A DNA stretch of 64,000 nucleotides from a virus, in the IMG/VR virus record IMGVR_UViG_3300046492_000458, positions 1 to 64,000 of that record; one strand, given 5' to 3'. Shown here piece by piece: positions 1 through 7,966 of this stretch. The notes beneath the pieces were generated by a model, which saw only the letters and a list, made by a program, of their open reading frames with translations, had not been told where the DNA came from and made no database searches. Within the stretch, counting starts at the first letter, position 1. The number at the start of each line of letters is the position of its first letter. The position numbers were made by a program, and so were the translations under genes.

Positions 1-809
1 CCCCGCACTGGGATCCGGACCTGGCCGGGCGGGCGCTGGGGGATGAGGGGCTGTCGCTGGATGCGTGGTCGTCGTCGTCTGAGGATGGCGGGGAGCCGCA
101 GAAGGACCGTCTGGCGCGGGAGCGGGCTGCGAAGGCGGTGTGCGCCCGGTGTCCGATCGTGGACGCCTGCCGGGTGTACGCGAACGCGGAAACTGCGGAC
201 GGGAAGCTGACGGAGCCGGATGGGATCTGGGGCGGGGAGTTGGCTCTGGACCGTCATCGAACACTGATTGCCCGCCGTACGAACGCTCCGCTGCCTGCCC
301 GGAAGGATTTGGCGGAGGCGCGCACCGTACAGAAGCAGGCGGTGTTGGCGGCGTTGGCGCGGGAGACGGATGAGGAGCTGGTGGCGTACCGGGCGGGCAT
401 GGATGTCCGGACGGCGAACTGGAACCGGTCGGTGTTGTGCACGCTGCTGGGGTTGAACAAGGAGACTGCGACCCGGGAGCAGCTGCTGCAGGTGGCGGCC
501 GCGCATGATCTGCTGCCGCGCCGGTGCCGGATTGTTCCGGATGGCCAGTGGCCGGTGGCGGCGGCGCCGACGACGGACGGGGCCCGGCAGCGCCGGATTG
601 CCGCGGGCGCCCCGCAGCAGCTGGTGCTCAACCTGTGGCCGGGCCAGCCGGCCCCGCGTCGCGGGCCGAGGCCGCGCCACACCCCGTCCGCCGCGGCCTC
701 GGCGCGCCGCTCCCCGCGTCCGAGACTCCGCCTCGTCGCTCCGTACGTCGCTGAGCCGCTTCCCTTCCCCACCACCATCCGTACCGCACGCCTGGAGGCC
801 GCAGCATGA
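1..809 (+). CDS. WhiB-family regulator, 5' end cut by the window
   Basis: The frame is open from base 3, so the start lies outside the window. The visible part carries a CxxCxxxxxC cluster (CARCPIVDAC, about residues 46-55 of the visible reading) and the turn GIWGG about 20 residues later. This is the hallmark of WhiB-like iron-sulfur DNA-binding regulators; the first of the four cysteines must lie upstream. The C-terminal 120 residues are longer than in a usual WhiB protein and are rich in Arg, Pro and Ala, with one short helical stretch ending in LLGLNKETATREQL that could be helix-turn-helix-like. It overlaps the next gene by ATGA. WhiB proteins are common on actinophages and plasmids. The family call is firm; target genes are unknown. 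Confidence 0.8.
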   Translation, partial: PHWDPDLAGRALGDEGLSLDAWSSSSEDGGEPQKDRLARERAAKAVCARCPIVDACRVYANAETADGKLTEPDGIWGGELALDRHRTLIARRTNAPLPARKDLAEARTVQKQAVLAALARETDEELVAYRAGMDVRTANWNRSVLCTLLGLNKETATREQLLQVAAAHDLLPRRCRIVPDGQWPVAAAPTTDGARQRRIAAGAPQQLVLNLWPGQPAPRRGPRPRHTPSAAASARRSPRPRLRLVAPYVAEPLPFPTTIRTARLEAAA

Positions 810-1246
810 GCCAGATCCCCACCCCGTCGTCTTCCGTCGCCTCCACCAGCTCGAGCGCCTCGGCCGCCGAGCCGCCGGCCGGGTCGGCGGTGGACTTCGT
901 GCTCGCCGGGCGGGCGGTGTCGACGGGCGCGCATATCGCGGGGCTGATCGCGGCCGCGCAGTTGGACACGGTGGGCACGCCGCGGAAGCTTCCGGCGGAC
1001 TTGTTCCCGGGGGTGGATCCGGCGGTGGTGCAGGAGATTTGGGATCGGGCGCTCGTGGTGGGGGTGCGGGCGGGCCAGTTGATGAACGCGCCGCGGTTCA
1101 ACCGGGACAAGCTGGCGCGTCTCCAGGGGCAGTTGACGGAGGCGGGGTTCCTGGCGATGGGCGGGATGGCGGGCCAGTCGCGGGTGGCGGCGGAGCGGGC
1201 CCCGGAGTGGCATCCCGCGGACGGCGAGGACGGCCGTGAGCACTGA
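806..1246 (+). CDS. Hypothetical protein, 146 aa
   Basis: ATG overlaps the stop of the WhiB-like gene (ATGA) and has a GGAGG about 6 bases upstream. A Ser-rich, probably disordered N-terminus (residues 1-27) precedes a helical domain (VDFVLAGRAVSTGAHIAGL..., residues 29-130). No cysteine cluster, signal peptide or catalytic motif is visible, and I do not recognise the family. Overlap with the WhiB-like gene implies co-translation. Confidence 0.65.
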   Translation: MSQIPTPSSSVASTSSSASAAEPPAGSAVDFVLAGRAVSTGAHIAGLIAAAQLDTVGTPRKLPADLFPGVDPAVVQEIWDRALVVGVRAGQLMNAPRFNRDKLARLQGQLTEAGFLAMGGMAGQSRVAAERAPEWHPADGEDGREH

Positions 1247-1459
1247 ACTCCGGTGTGACAAGTCGGACTAGAGACACGGGGGAAGAGGGTGGGACAAGTG
1301 GCAGGGTCAACGGATAGGCTGCGCCTAGCACCAGACGACCATTCAGGTCAGGCTGGGGCTCACAAGACAATAGGAACGGCCCCGCAGTATCCCGGTGCAG
1401 CGAACACCAGGTGCGGGGCCGGGCCGACACCACGACCCTTGCGAAGTAGAGGTGCCGAC

Positions 1460-1576
1460 ATGGCAGAGCGTACCCGGACACCCGGGCAATCAGACAGTCG
1501 AACCCCGGACACCGCCGTGAAGATCACACCGGCGATGCAGACGGGTCCTGTCACTTCAACCCACAGCACACGATGA
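1460..1576 (+). CDS. Small hypothetical protein, 38 aa
   Basis: A short reading frame beginning MAERTRTPGQ, with GAGG about 7 bases before the ATG; its stop overlaps the ATG of the next gene. The overlap and the ribosome-binding site are the only support. A longer in-frame GTG at 1289 exists, but the extension looks like non-coding sequence. It may simply be a translated leader of the gene at 1573. Confidence 0.35.
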   Translation: MAERTRTPGQSDSRTPDTAVKITPAMQTGPVTSTHSTR

Positions 1577-2247
1577 GCCCCCGGGGCTATGCCGCCCGTC
1601 CGTATGACGAGTGGTCCCCCGACGAGCAGGACACCACCGTCGTCACGGCCGCCGAGATTGTCCCCGGCACCGTGGTGGCGTGGAACTACAAGCCGCTGCT
1701 CATCGTCCGCACCGAGGAAATCAACCTCGCCAACTGGAAGACCAGCTTCGTCCAGGCCTGGCAGGCAGCCGGTGAGCCTGACCATGAGACGTGGAACGGT
1801 CGCCCGCTGTACATCCATAACCGGACCGACCGCACCAAGGACCCGCTGAAGGTGGGGACCGCCCCGGCGTCCTGGAAGTACCTGGTTCTCCCCAAGCACT
1901 ACGCGGTGTGCAGCCACTGCGGCGACCTGCCGCCCTGCCGCGAAGTGTTCATGGACCGCGTGATGGCCATCGAGGGTAAGCGGATTGACTTCGAGATGCG
2001 GCTGGTCCACGGCGCCTGCCACGGCTGCGGCCAGGCCGTAACGCCCCGGGAGCACAGCATGTTGTTCCCGGGAGACAACCTGATTCGTCCCGACCTCGGG
2101 TCCAACACCGCCGTGTTCCACACGCGGCACAGCTGCCTGCCGCTCGCCCTGGCCTACCAGGAGCGGTGGCTGGCCGCCGATGACTCCCGTACCCCGCGCC
2201 TCGGGGACGGTGCTCGACAACCACGAAAGAGAGACCAGATGACGTAG
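1573..2247 (+). CDS. Hypothetical zinc-binding protein, 224 aa
   Basis: ATG start overlapping the previous stop. The protein has CSHCGDLPPC (around residues 116-125) and CHGCG (around 152-156), a layout that suggests one bound zinc ion. It is otherwise a compact alpha/beta sequence with several Trp residues (WNYKPLLIV, WKTSFVQAW). I do not recognise the family. A 229-base untranslated gap separates it from the Rep-like gene downstream. Confidence 0.7.
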   Translation: MSPRGYAARPYDEWSPDEQDTTVVTAAEIVPGTVVAWNYKPLLIVRTEEINLANWKTSFVQAWQAAGEPDHETWNGRPLYIHNRTDRTKDPLKVGTAPASWKYLVLPKHYAVCSHCGDLPPCREVFMDRVMAIEGKRIDFEMRLVHGACHGCGQAVTPREHSMLFPGDNLIRPDLGSNTAVFHTRHSCLPLALAYQERWLAADDSRTPRLGDGARQPRKRDQMT

Positions 2248-2476
2248 CGCTTTCTGGGCGGGAGATTCCTCGACCGCCTGGCCGCGTCCCGGACTGGTGC
2301 GCCAAACACCTCCGGGCCTCTGCGGCCCTCGTACCACGGATCAGCACGCCAATGCCGATCTAAGGCCCGCCGGGCGCCAACCCGAGCGAGCGGACTAACA
2401 GGTTCTCCACGAACCACTTCACCGCCACCGAGGGCTTTTGCGTTCCCGCAAGGCCATCAACGAAGGCAGGTACATA

Positions 2477-3958
2477 GTGCAGCACCGCACCCCTTCTTGT
2501 CAGCTTGGCAACTCCACCGTGGGCGATTCGCGAGGAATCTCCCCCCGGTCGGGTGGCACCCCGTGCACCGAATCCACCCCGGACACGCACGCCCCTACTG
2601 TCGAAATCGAACGCGCGTACGACTACAGTGCAGGTCAGACCGGTCGTGGCGCGCGCCTGCTGGTGACCGCAGCTAGCCAGTGGCTGCACGCCACGACCGG
2701 CCGCATCGCCACATGCGCCCACTCCTGGATGCAAGCCGTCCACTGGGTCGCCGGGAGCGGCCTCTACACGCCCTCCCGCAGCCACGGCCCGCGGTGGGGT
2801 GCAACGACCCTCGCCATCGCGCAGGAGATCGCCGCGCTGAAGGAGTGCCGGCCCGGGATCGACTACCTGATGCGGAAGCTGAAGGCGTCGGAGCGCACCA
2901 TCCAGTACCACCTGTCGATGCTCCGCGAGGCCGGGCTGCTCGTGTACCGGGTGAAGGGCACCCGGCTCTCCTCGCAGCCGAACCAGGCGTCCGTGTTCGA
3001 GCGGGTCATCCCCCTCGAGTTCGATGAGGCGCTCGGGATCCGCACCGTCGGTGCAGGGGTGCAACGGCGCCCGGTCGGGGCCGCCCCGGAGCACCGGAGC
3101 CTGCTCGGGAAGCTCGCGAAGAAGGCCGCCCGGAAGACCCGCCGCCGCCCCCGTCGGACCCCTGTTTCGGGTCGGGCGCGTTGCACCCCAATGGAGGGTG
3201 GTACCTCAGCGTCTTCTTCTGCGGCTAACACTTACTCCCCCCCTGAGAGCAAGCTCGCAAGCGGGGAAGCGAAGTCCCCCACCCAGAAGAAGTCCAACCG
3301 CGGGCCGAAGAAGCTGAACAAGACCGGCCGCCGCTACCAGCTCGCCCGCGAACTCATCCAGCTCGTGCCGTGGCTCAAGGACGCATCCATCCCCCGGATC
3401 GCCTGGATCATCCGCCACGCCGCTGATGCCGGGTGGACGGCCCTCGAGGTCCAGGCCATCGCAGAGCAGGAACGCCCGATCCTCGCCGCCCAGGTGCGCC
3501 GCCCGTCCGGGCTGCTCGCCGACCGACTCGGCAACCTCCACCTGCTGTACACCACCCCCGAGCGCCGCAAGACCGCCGTACTGGCGTGGCAGGAGTCCCG
3601 CGTGCAGGAGCAGGCCCGGCACACCGGCTACGACGAAGTCCACGGCGGCGACCGGCGCCCGGCCAGCGTGAGCGTGCAGGATCTCGTCCGGGAAGCGTTC
3701 CGCCGCAACCAGGAGATCGCCGCGGGCCCGGTCCCCGCCGGGGAGTGCTGGGACATCACTGAGGACACCCGCACCGAACTCGAGGACCTGGACCGCGAAC
3801 TGATCAAGGCGGTCCGCGCCGAAGCATCCGCCGACCTGTCGCTGATCACCAGTGCCCTCGCCAACGGCATGACCGAGCGGGACGCCCGCCGCCTGTACAC
3901 CAACTGGCTCGTCGACCAGGCCCTCGCCGCCGACCGCCGACTCACCCCCGCCTTCTGA
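2477..3958 (+). CDS. Winged-helix replication-initiator-like protein
   Basis: About 493 aa. GTG 2477 is chosen because AGGCAGG lies 6 bases upstream; a TTG at 2438 would extend it but has poor spacing. Around residues 85-175 (SGLYTPSRSHGPRWGATTL, then an ERTIQYHLSMLREAGLL helix-turn-wing) is a winged-helix DNA-binding domain of the type found in actinobacterial plasmid replication/HTH proteins. A basic Lys/Arg-rich linker follows (about 215-300), then a second helical domain containing RYQLARELIQLVPWL and a C-terminal Asp/Glu-rich helix. It is followed by a small gene and a DciA-like gene, which supports a role in replication start. It could instead be a transcriptional regulator; the family call is from memory. 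Confidence 0.6.
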   Translation: MQHRTPSCQLGNSTVGDSRGISPRSGGTPCTESTPDTHAPTVEIERAYDYSAGQTGRGARLLVTAASQWLHATTGRIATCAHSWMQAVHWVAGSGLYTPSRSHGPRWGATTLAIAQEIAALKECRPGIDYLMRKLKASERTIQYHLSMLREAGLLVYRVKGTRLSSQPNQASVFERVIPLEFDEALGIRTVGAGVQRRPVGAAPEHRSLLGKLAKKAARKTRRRPRRTPVSGRARCTPMEGGTSASSSAANTYSPPESKLASGEAKSPTQKKSNRGPKKLNKTGRRYQLARELIQLVPWLKDASIPRIAWIIRHAADAGWTALEVQAIAEQERPILAAQVRRPSGLLADRLGNLHLLYTTPERRKTAVLAWQESRVQEQARHTGYDEVHGGDRRPASVSVQDLVREAFRRNQEIAAGPVPAGECWDITEDTRTELEDLDRELIKAVRAEASADLSLITSALANGMTERDARRLYTNWLVDQALAADRRLTPAF

Positions 3959-3969
3959 CAGGAGTCCCG

Positions 3970-4206
3970 ATGGCACCCGCCGACGAACTTCGTGCCGCAG
4001 CCCAGACCCTCCGCGATGTCGCCCCTGAGATCACCGGTCGCCTGGCTGGACTCGCCGACCCGGTCGCCGAATGGCTGGAGCACGAAGCGGAGATCGATCG
4101 CACCGCCCACCTCTACACCGAGCGCGAACCGTGCGCCTGGTGCGGAAGCCCGGCCAACCATCACGCCCTCACCGTGGCCCGCGCCCTCTTGGGAGGCCAG
4201 TCGTGA
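3970..4206 (+). CDS. Small zinc-knuckle-like protein, 78 aa
   Basis: ATG with a good AGGAG 6 bases upstream; its stop overlaps the GTG of the DciA-like gene. It is mainly acidic helix (EITGRLAGLADPVAEWLEHEAEID) followed by CAWCG...NHH, a possible CxxC/His metal site near the C-terminus. The position between a Rep-like and a DciA-like gene suggests a part in the same replication operon; the function itself is not recognisable. Confidence 0.65.
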   Translation: MAPADELRAAAQTLRDVAPEITGRLAGLADPVAEWLEHEAEIDRTAHLYTEREPCAWCGSPANHHALTVARALLGGQS

Positions 4207-4994
4207 CCGACACTCCGCAGTTGTCCGGCCGGGACCTCGCCCGGCAGGCCCTCGCCGCCTACAAGAGCACCGCCCGAACCGCACCCACCAACACCCCGAG
4301 CCGACCCAAGACGCGGCGCACCGCCCGTACCGGCTCCGGCCGCGACCCCATCAGCCTGGCCTCCGCCATCGCTGGTCTCGGTGCCGACATCCACCTCGAA
4401 GCGGGCGTCGCCGGCGGCAGCGTCATCGACCAGTGGCCCACCCTGTGCCCGCAGTACGACGGCTTGGTGCAGCCCATCCACTACGACGAGAACACCGGCC
4501 GCCTGGACCTCCGCCCGGGCAGCCACTCCTACGCCGCGCAACTCCGCCTCCTCGGCGGCCAGCTCGCCAAGCAGATCAACGACAAGATGGGCCGCCCGGT
4601 CGTCCGGACGATCCGCGTGCTGCCGGTCGGGAACGTCGCCACGGCAGAACAGCAGGCCGCGGCACCGGAGTCAGCCGCCCCCGAGGCGCCCGTGCGGACC
4701 CGGGAGACCGCATCGGCCGGCTACCGGCGCACCCTCGAAGCACACCAGGCGGCCCAGGCCGACGGCGAGCCCACCAACCCGTACGTCGTCGACGCCATCG
4801 AGCGCCAAGACCGGATGCTGGCCGACCCCCACAACCGGGAACCGGAGACCGCGTTCACCGATGCCGTCGCCGAGCTCGAGCGGCTCACCGCCCCGACCGT
4901 GGATCGCGCCGAGATGATCCGCCGGGCCGCGATCGCCCGCAAGCGCGGCGGCAGCGATGCGGCACCGGTACGCCGCGCCTTCGACGTCGCATGA
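4203..4994 (+). CDS. DciA-like (DUF721) protein, possible replicative helicase loader
   Basis: 263 aa from a GTG overlapping the previous stop. Residues about 5-20 (GRDLARQALAAYKSTAR) and 45-140 match the layout of actinobacterial DUF721/DciA proteins: RDP.SLASAI, then VIDQWPTLCPQYDGLVQPIHYD, then L.L.PGSHSYAAQLRLLGGQLAKQIND..GRPVVRTIRVL. In bacteria lacking DnaC/DnaI, DciA helps load the DnaB helicase. The C-terminal 110 residues are an acidic, probably disordered tail not usual in chromosomal DciA. Placement two genes after a Rep-like gene fits a role in recruiting host helicase to the plasmid or phage origin. Family call is from sequence recall; activity is inferred. Confidence 0.72.
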   Translation: MTDTPQLSGRDLARQALAAYKSTARTAPTNTPSRPKTRRTARTGSGRDPISLASAIAGLGADIHLEAGVAGGSVIDQWPTLCPQYDGLVQPIHYDENTGRLDLRPGSHSYAAQLRLLGGQLAKQINDKMGRPVVRTIRVLPVGNVATAEQQAAAPESAAPEAPVRTRETASAGYRRTLEAHQAAQADGEPTNPYVVDAIERQDRMLADPHNREPETAFTDAVAELERLTAPTVDRAEMIRRAAIARKRGGSDAAPVRRAFDVA

Positions 4995-5437
4995 ACACCG
5001 CTACCGCGCACCTTGCGCTCATCCTGCTGACCAGCTCGAGGAAGTGGCCCGATCCGCAGTTTCTCGAGGACACGCTCCTCGACGTGTGGCACGACGCCCT
5101 CCAAGACGGCTACGACGGCATCGAGCTGATGCACGGCACCGCCGAAGGCGGAGACACGATCGGCGACGCATGGGCCATCCGCCATGAAGTTCCCCGTCGT
5201 CGCCGGCCCGCCGACTGGAACGGCCCCTGCGCGCCCACCTGCCCGCCGGGACACCGGCGCATCAACCGCCGCGGCCTCGAGTACTGCCCCCTCGCCGGAC
5301 ACCGCCGCAACCAGGGGATGGTCGACGAGGGCCCCCTTCTGTGTGTGGCCGCCTCGTACCAGAACTCCAGCGGCACAGCGGACTGCATGCGCCGGGCGAA
5401 GAAGGCCGGGATACCCGTCCTTCGGATCACCGGCTGA
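4991..5437 (+). CDS. SLOG (DUF2493-like) nucleotide-binding protein
   Basis: 148 aa, ATG overlapping the DciA-like stop. LILLTSSRKWPD near the N-terminus and ELMHGTAEGGDTIGDAWAI around residues 36-54 match the SLOG/YspA-type Rossmann motifs (a G/S-S-R strand-loop and an HG...G.D...WA loop). The C-terminus, ADCMRRAKKAGIPVLRITG, is typical of the last helix and strand. SLOG domains bind nucleotides or ADP-ribose-like ligands and occur in stress and conflict systems. The middle contains extra CxxxCPPGH...C residues that may bind metal. Role on this element unknown. Confidence 0.7.
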   Translation: MNTATAHLALILLTSSRKWPDPQFLEDTLLDVWHDALQDGYDGIELMHGTAEGGDTIGDAWAIRHEVPRRRRPADWNGPCAPTCPPGHRRINRRGLEYCPLAGHRRNQGMVDEGPLLCVAASYQNSSGTADCMRRAKKAGIPVLRITG

Positions 5438-5505
5438 GCGGAGGGAACACCCGGCAAGATCTGCGGGAGCCTGTTCGCGATCACCCCGCACGAACGGAGC
5501 CGCCC

Positions 5506-5652
5506 ATGCTGGACACCCTGCCGCACCCTGCGCTCGAGGACACCGACGCGCCCGCCGAGTTCACCCCCGAGTGGCACCGGCAGCAGGACCGCGAGGAACG
5601 GGCCTGGCTGGACGACTTCGCCCGCGCCCAACACCTCGTCACCGCCGCCTGA
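5506..5652 (+). CDS. Small acidic hypothetical protein, 48 aa
   Basis: ATG with CGGAG about 8 bases upstream. Acidic and helical in its second half (WHRQQDREERAWLDDFARAQHL). No recognisable family. It lies co-directionally after the SLOG gene with a short gap. Confidence 0.45.
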   Translation: MLDTLPHPALEDTDAPAEFTPEWHRQQDREERAWLDDFARAQHLVTAA

Positions 5653-5660
5653 GGAGCCCG

Positions 5661-5813
5661 ATGCCGCAGACCGCCACCCCGCCCCACGTTTCCGCCTCGC
5701 CTCGGCAGGTCGGGCCAGCGCCCGCGTGGGAGCGGCACAAGCTGTTCCAGGAGCCCGCCTACACGACGGTCCTCGAGGAGCCCGCGGAGGACGAAGAAGA
5801 CGGGGAGTGGTGA
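5661..5813 (+). CDS. Small acidic hypothetical protein, 50 aa
   Basis: ATG with GAGGAG 6 bases upstream. Pro/Thr-rich start and very acidic end (EEPAEDEEDGEW). Its last codons run into the first parS-like palindrome, so it is the last gene of the rightward operon before the partition locus. No family recognised. Confidence 0.45.
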   Translation: MPQTATPPHVSASPRQVGPAPAWERHKLFQEPAYTTVLEEPAEDEEDGEW

Positions 5814-5876
5814 CCACGTGGTCACCACCTTTGGGTCAGACAGACGACAAGGTGGTGACCACGTGGTCACCACCTT
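5807..5876. repeat. Two long perfect palindromes, putative parS centromere
   Basis: Two copies of GGTGACCACGTGGTCACC extended by further palindromic bases: the first spans 5807-5828 (22 bp) and the second 5849-5876 (28 bp, flanked by AAGGT/ACCTT). Their centres are 45 bp apart, close to four helical turns. There is no loop, so these are protein-binding DNA sites rather than terminators. They sit directly beyond the 3' end of the parB-like gene, which points to a centromere bound by that protein. Confidence 0.75.
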
Positions 5877-5900
5877 GAGACGTCGACACCATCGCGCCCG

Positions 5901-6824
5901 CTAGGCCTGCTCCTCCAGGTTCCCGGCCAGCTCTTCCAGCAGTTCACGCACCGCGCTCTCGAGTTCCTCCGCCTCCCGACGCGCCCGGGCGAGGTCGGTC
6001 TCCGCCAGGGCGCGGATCCGTTCCACCGCCTTCAGTGACTCGCTCGGCGTGAGCACCTTCGGCCCCGTCTTCTTCTCCGCCTCCTGGGTGAGCTCCTTCG
6101 GCGGGCCGTAGCCGAGGAAGTTTGCGGCATCCCGCAGCGTCTTGTCGATGACGTTGCCGTGCCGGGCCGCCTCCAGCCACGTCTCCCGCACCGCCTCGGT
6201 GCCGTGCGTCTCGAGGATCGGCACCAGAATCCGCAGGGGGCGTTCCTTCAGCTCCTGGGTGGTGATGTCCTCGAGTGCCTGCGCCACCGGCATCACTCGG
6301 ATGATGTTGTTGGCCTGGTGCTTCTTGATGCCGAAGCGGGCCTCGGCGAGCTCCCCGAACGTGTCGTGTCCGGCGACCTTGTGCAGCTCCTCCACCTTCA
6401 TCGCCCGCAGCCGGAGCCCGAGCCCGATCAGTTTCTGCTGTTCGGCCCGTTCGTGGTTGGCGCGGGCCGCGTACTGCACGGCGAGGATGCCCCGCGCATA
6501 GAACTCCAGCCGGGTGGCCGGGTCGTCGCTGTCCGGCTCGGTGAAGTCCGGCATCGGCAGGTACCCGGTCGCCGCGGTCCTGACGGCCGGCACAGATTCC
6601 GTTCCCGCCGATTCCGTCTCCGCGGGCTCCGCTACGGCCAGAACGGCGGCCGGGGGTGCGGCAGGTGCCGGGACCTGCGCCACCACAGCCGCGGGCGCGG
6701 CATGCTGCTCGCGTAGCTTGCGCTGGCTGTCCTCCCACTGCCGCAGCTGGTCCTCGCGGGACTGGTCACCGCTTCCGCCGGAGCCGACGACCGGGATGAC
6801 GGGGGCGACCTTCTTCGAGCTCAC
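5901..6824 (-). CDS. parB: ParB-like centromere-binding protein
   Basis: 307 aa, GTG start overlapping the parA stop. The N-terminal 100 residues are Ala/Pro-rich and likely disordered. Residues about 105-215 are helical and contain TFGELAEARFGIKKHQANNIIRVMPVAQALEDI, a plausible helix-turn-helix. A C-terminal coiled coil follows (KAVERIRALAETDLARARREAEELESAV). It lacks the GERR box of chromosomal ParB, so it is the plasmid-type partner of ParA. The palindromes at 5807-5876 lie 25 bases beyond its stop. Identity rests mainly on operon position after parA and on the HTH plus coiled coil. Confidence 0.7.
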   Translation of the reverse strand: MSSKKVAPVIPVVGSGGSGDQSREDQLRQWEDSQRKLREQHAAPAAVVAQVPAPAAPPAAVLAVAEPAETESAGTESVPAVRTAATGYLPMPDFTEPDSDDPATRLEFYARGILAVQYAARANHERAEQQKLIGLGLRLRAMKVEELHKVAGHDTFGELAEARFGIKKHQANNIIRVMPVAQALEDITTQELKERPLRILVPILETHGTEAVRETWLEAARHGNVIDKTLRDAANFLGYGPPKELTQEAEKKTGPKVLTPSESLKAVERIRALAETDLARARREAEELESAVRELLEELAGNLEEQA

Positions 6825-7966
6825 GCCGCCAACTCCTTGGCCAGGGCGCGCATGACCTGCGCCTGACCGGAGTCAGGGGCGTGCTCGAGCAGCGGGATCT
6901 GGTAGTCGGATGCCTCGCGGCCCTCGATGGCGTCCTTCAGGGTGGCCAGCACACCGGGTGTGGTGAGCTCGCTCCACCCGTCGTAGAAGGCGCGGGTGAC
7001 AACGCCCTTGCGGGAGTCGTAGGCGTTCACGACGAACCCGAGCTGGTCGACGACCGCTCCGGTCATCCGGCTGTGGGTGTCGATCTGCTCGTTCAGCATC
7101 TCGTAGGCGTCGAACGAGGAACGGTCCGACCAGACGGGCATCAGGATTCCGGAGTGGTCGATCAGCTCGCCCGGGCGACGCTGGACGTAGTTGATGGCGA
7201 GGTCTATCGCCAGCCCCAGGTTCGGAGGGCCGTCCAGGACGATGACGTCGTAGGAGTCCTCGACGGGGGCGAGCGCGCGGGCCAGGCAGGTGTCGCGGCC
7301 GACCTGGAGGAGCGCCAGCTTGGCGTCCATCAGGAAGGCGTCCTTGCTCGCGGGCAGAACGTGGAGACGGCCGCCGAACCGTTCGTGGGGGAGCGCGACG
7401 AGGGAGCGGGCCAGGTGCTTGTCGGCCTCGCCGAGCATGTGCGTGAGGAGACTGTCGGACCCGGTGGGAAGGCCAGGGATCTGCAGGCGGCTGGTGAGGT
7501 GCCCTTGGGGGTCGTAGTCGACGAGGAGAACGCGCAGGCCGGCCTCCGCCATGGCCTGGGCGAGTCCGGAGGCCACGAACGTCTTGCCGACACCACCCTT
7601 CTGGTTGCCCACCAGGATCCGCTTCACGGGCTGGGCGACGAGGCGCTCGTCGGGGGATGGGTGGGCCTTCAGCCACAGGGTGATGGCCTGGGCCATGCCC
7701 TGGACCTTCGTCAGACTGCGGGAATCGCACTCGCTTGCGAACCGGTGCGGGCCCCCAGCGGGAAGGAACACGCCCCACGACTTCGATCCCCTGGTCTCGA
7801 TGTCCGGGGAGCCCGGGGTGTCGTACCAGAGACTGAGGGCGGAGGCGACGGCGTCCTGCATGTTCAGCCCGTGCTCGGCTGCCCTGATGCGCAGGTCACG
7901 GCGTAGCTCAGGAGTCAGGTTAACGAGCAACTTTTCGCGCGCTTCTTCGGCGCCTGGGTGGGTCAT
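6821..7966 (-). CDS. parA: ParA partition ATPase with an N-terminal DNA-binding-like extension
   Basis: 381 aa. The deviant Walker A motif GNQKGGVGKT is at about residues 118-127, followed by LLVDYDPQGHLT (Walker A' region) and VIVLDGPPNLGLA (Walker B). This is a ParA/Soj ATPase that segregates plasmids by interacting with ParB. The first 60 residues (LTPELRRDLRIRAAEHGLNMQDAVASALSLW) look like a ribbon-helix-helix or HicB-type element and could mediate autoregulation. ATG 7966 is preferred to a TTG at 7975. A TAATTT -10-like hexamer (7972-7977 on the complement) is so close to the ATG that the message may be leaderless. Confidence 0.93.
   Translation of the reverse strand: MTHPGAEEAREKLLVNLTPELRRDLRIRAAEHGLNMQDAVASALSLWYDTPGSPDIETRGSKSWGVFLPAGGPHRFASECDSRSLTKVQGMAQAITLWLKAHPSPDERLVAQPVKRILVGNQKGGVGKTFVASGLAQAMAEAGLRVLLVDYDPQGHLTSRLQIPGLPTGSDSLLTHMLGEADKHLARSLVALPHERFGGRLHVLPASKDAFLMDAKLALLQVGRDTCLARALAPVEDSYDVIVLDGPPNLGLAIDLAINYVQRRPGELIDHSGILMPVWSDRSSFDAYEMLNEQIDTHSRMTGAVVDQLGFVVNAYDSRKGVVTRAFYDGWSELTTPGVLATLKDAIEGREASDYQIPLLEHAPDSGQAQVMRALAKELAA

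Noticed and set aside
1289-1459. GTG extension of the small gene at 1460
   Set aside because: The upstream part looks non-coding; the ATG at 1460 has the better ribosome-binding site.
3230-3295. Further iteron copies in the first Rep-like gene
   Set aside because: CCCCCCTGAGAGC and GAAGTCCCCC near 3235-3290 resemble parts of the iterons, but neither reaches a full copy and the spacing is irregular; likely chance in C-rich DNA.
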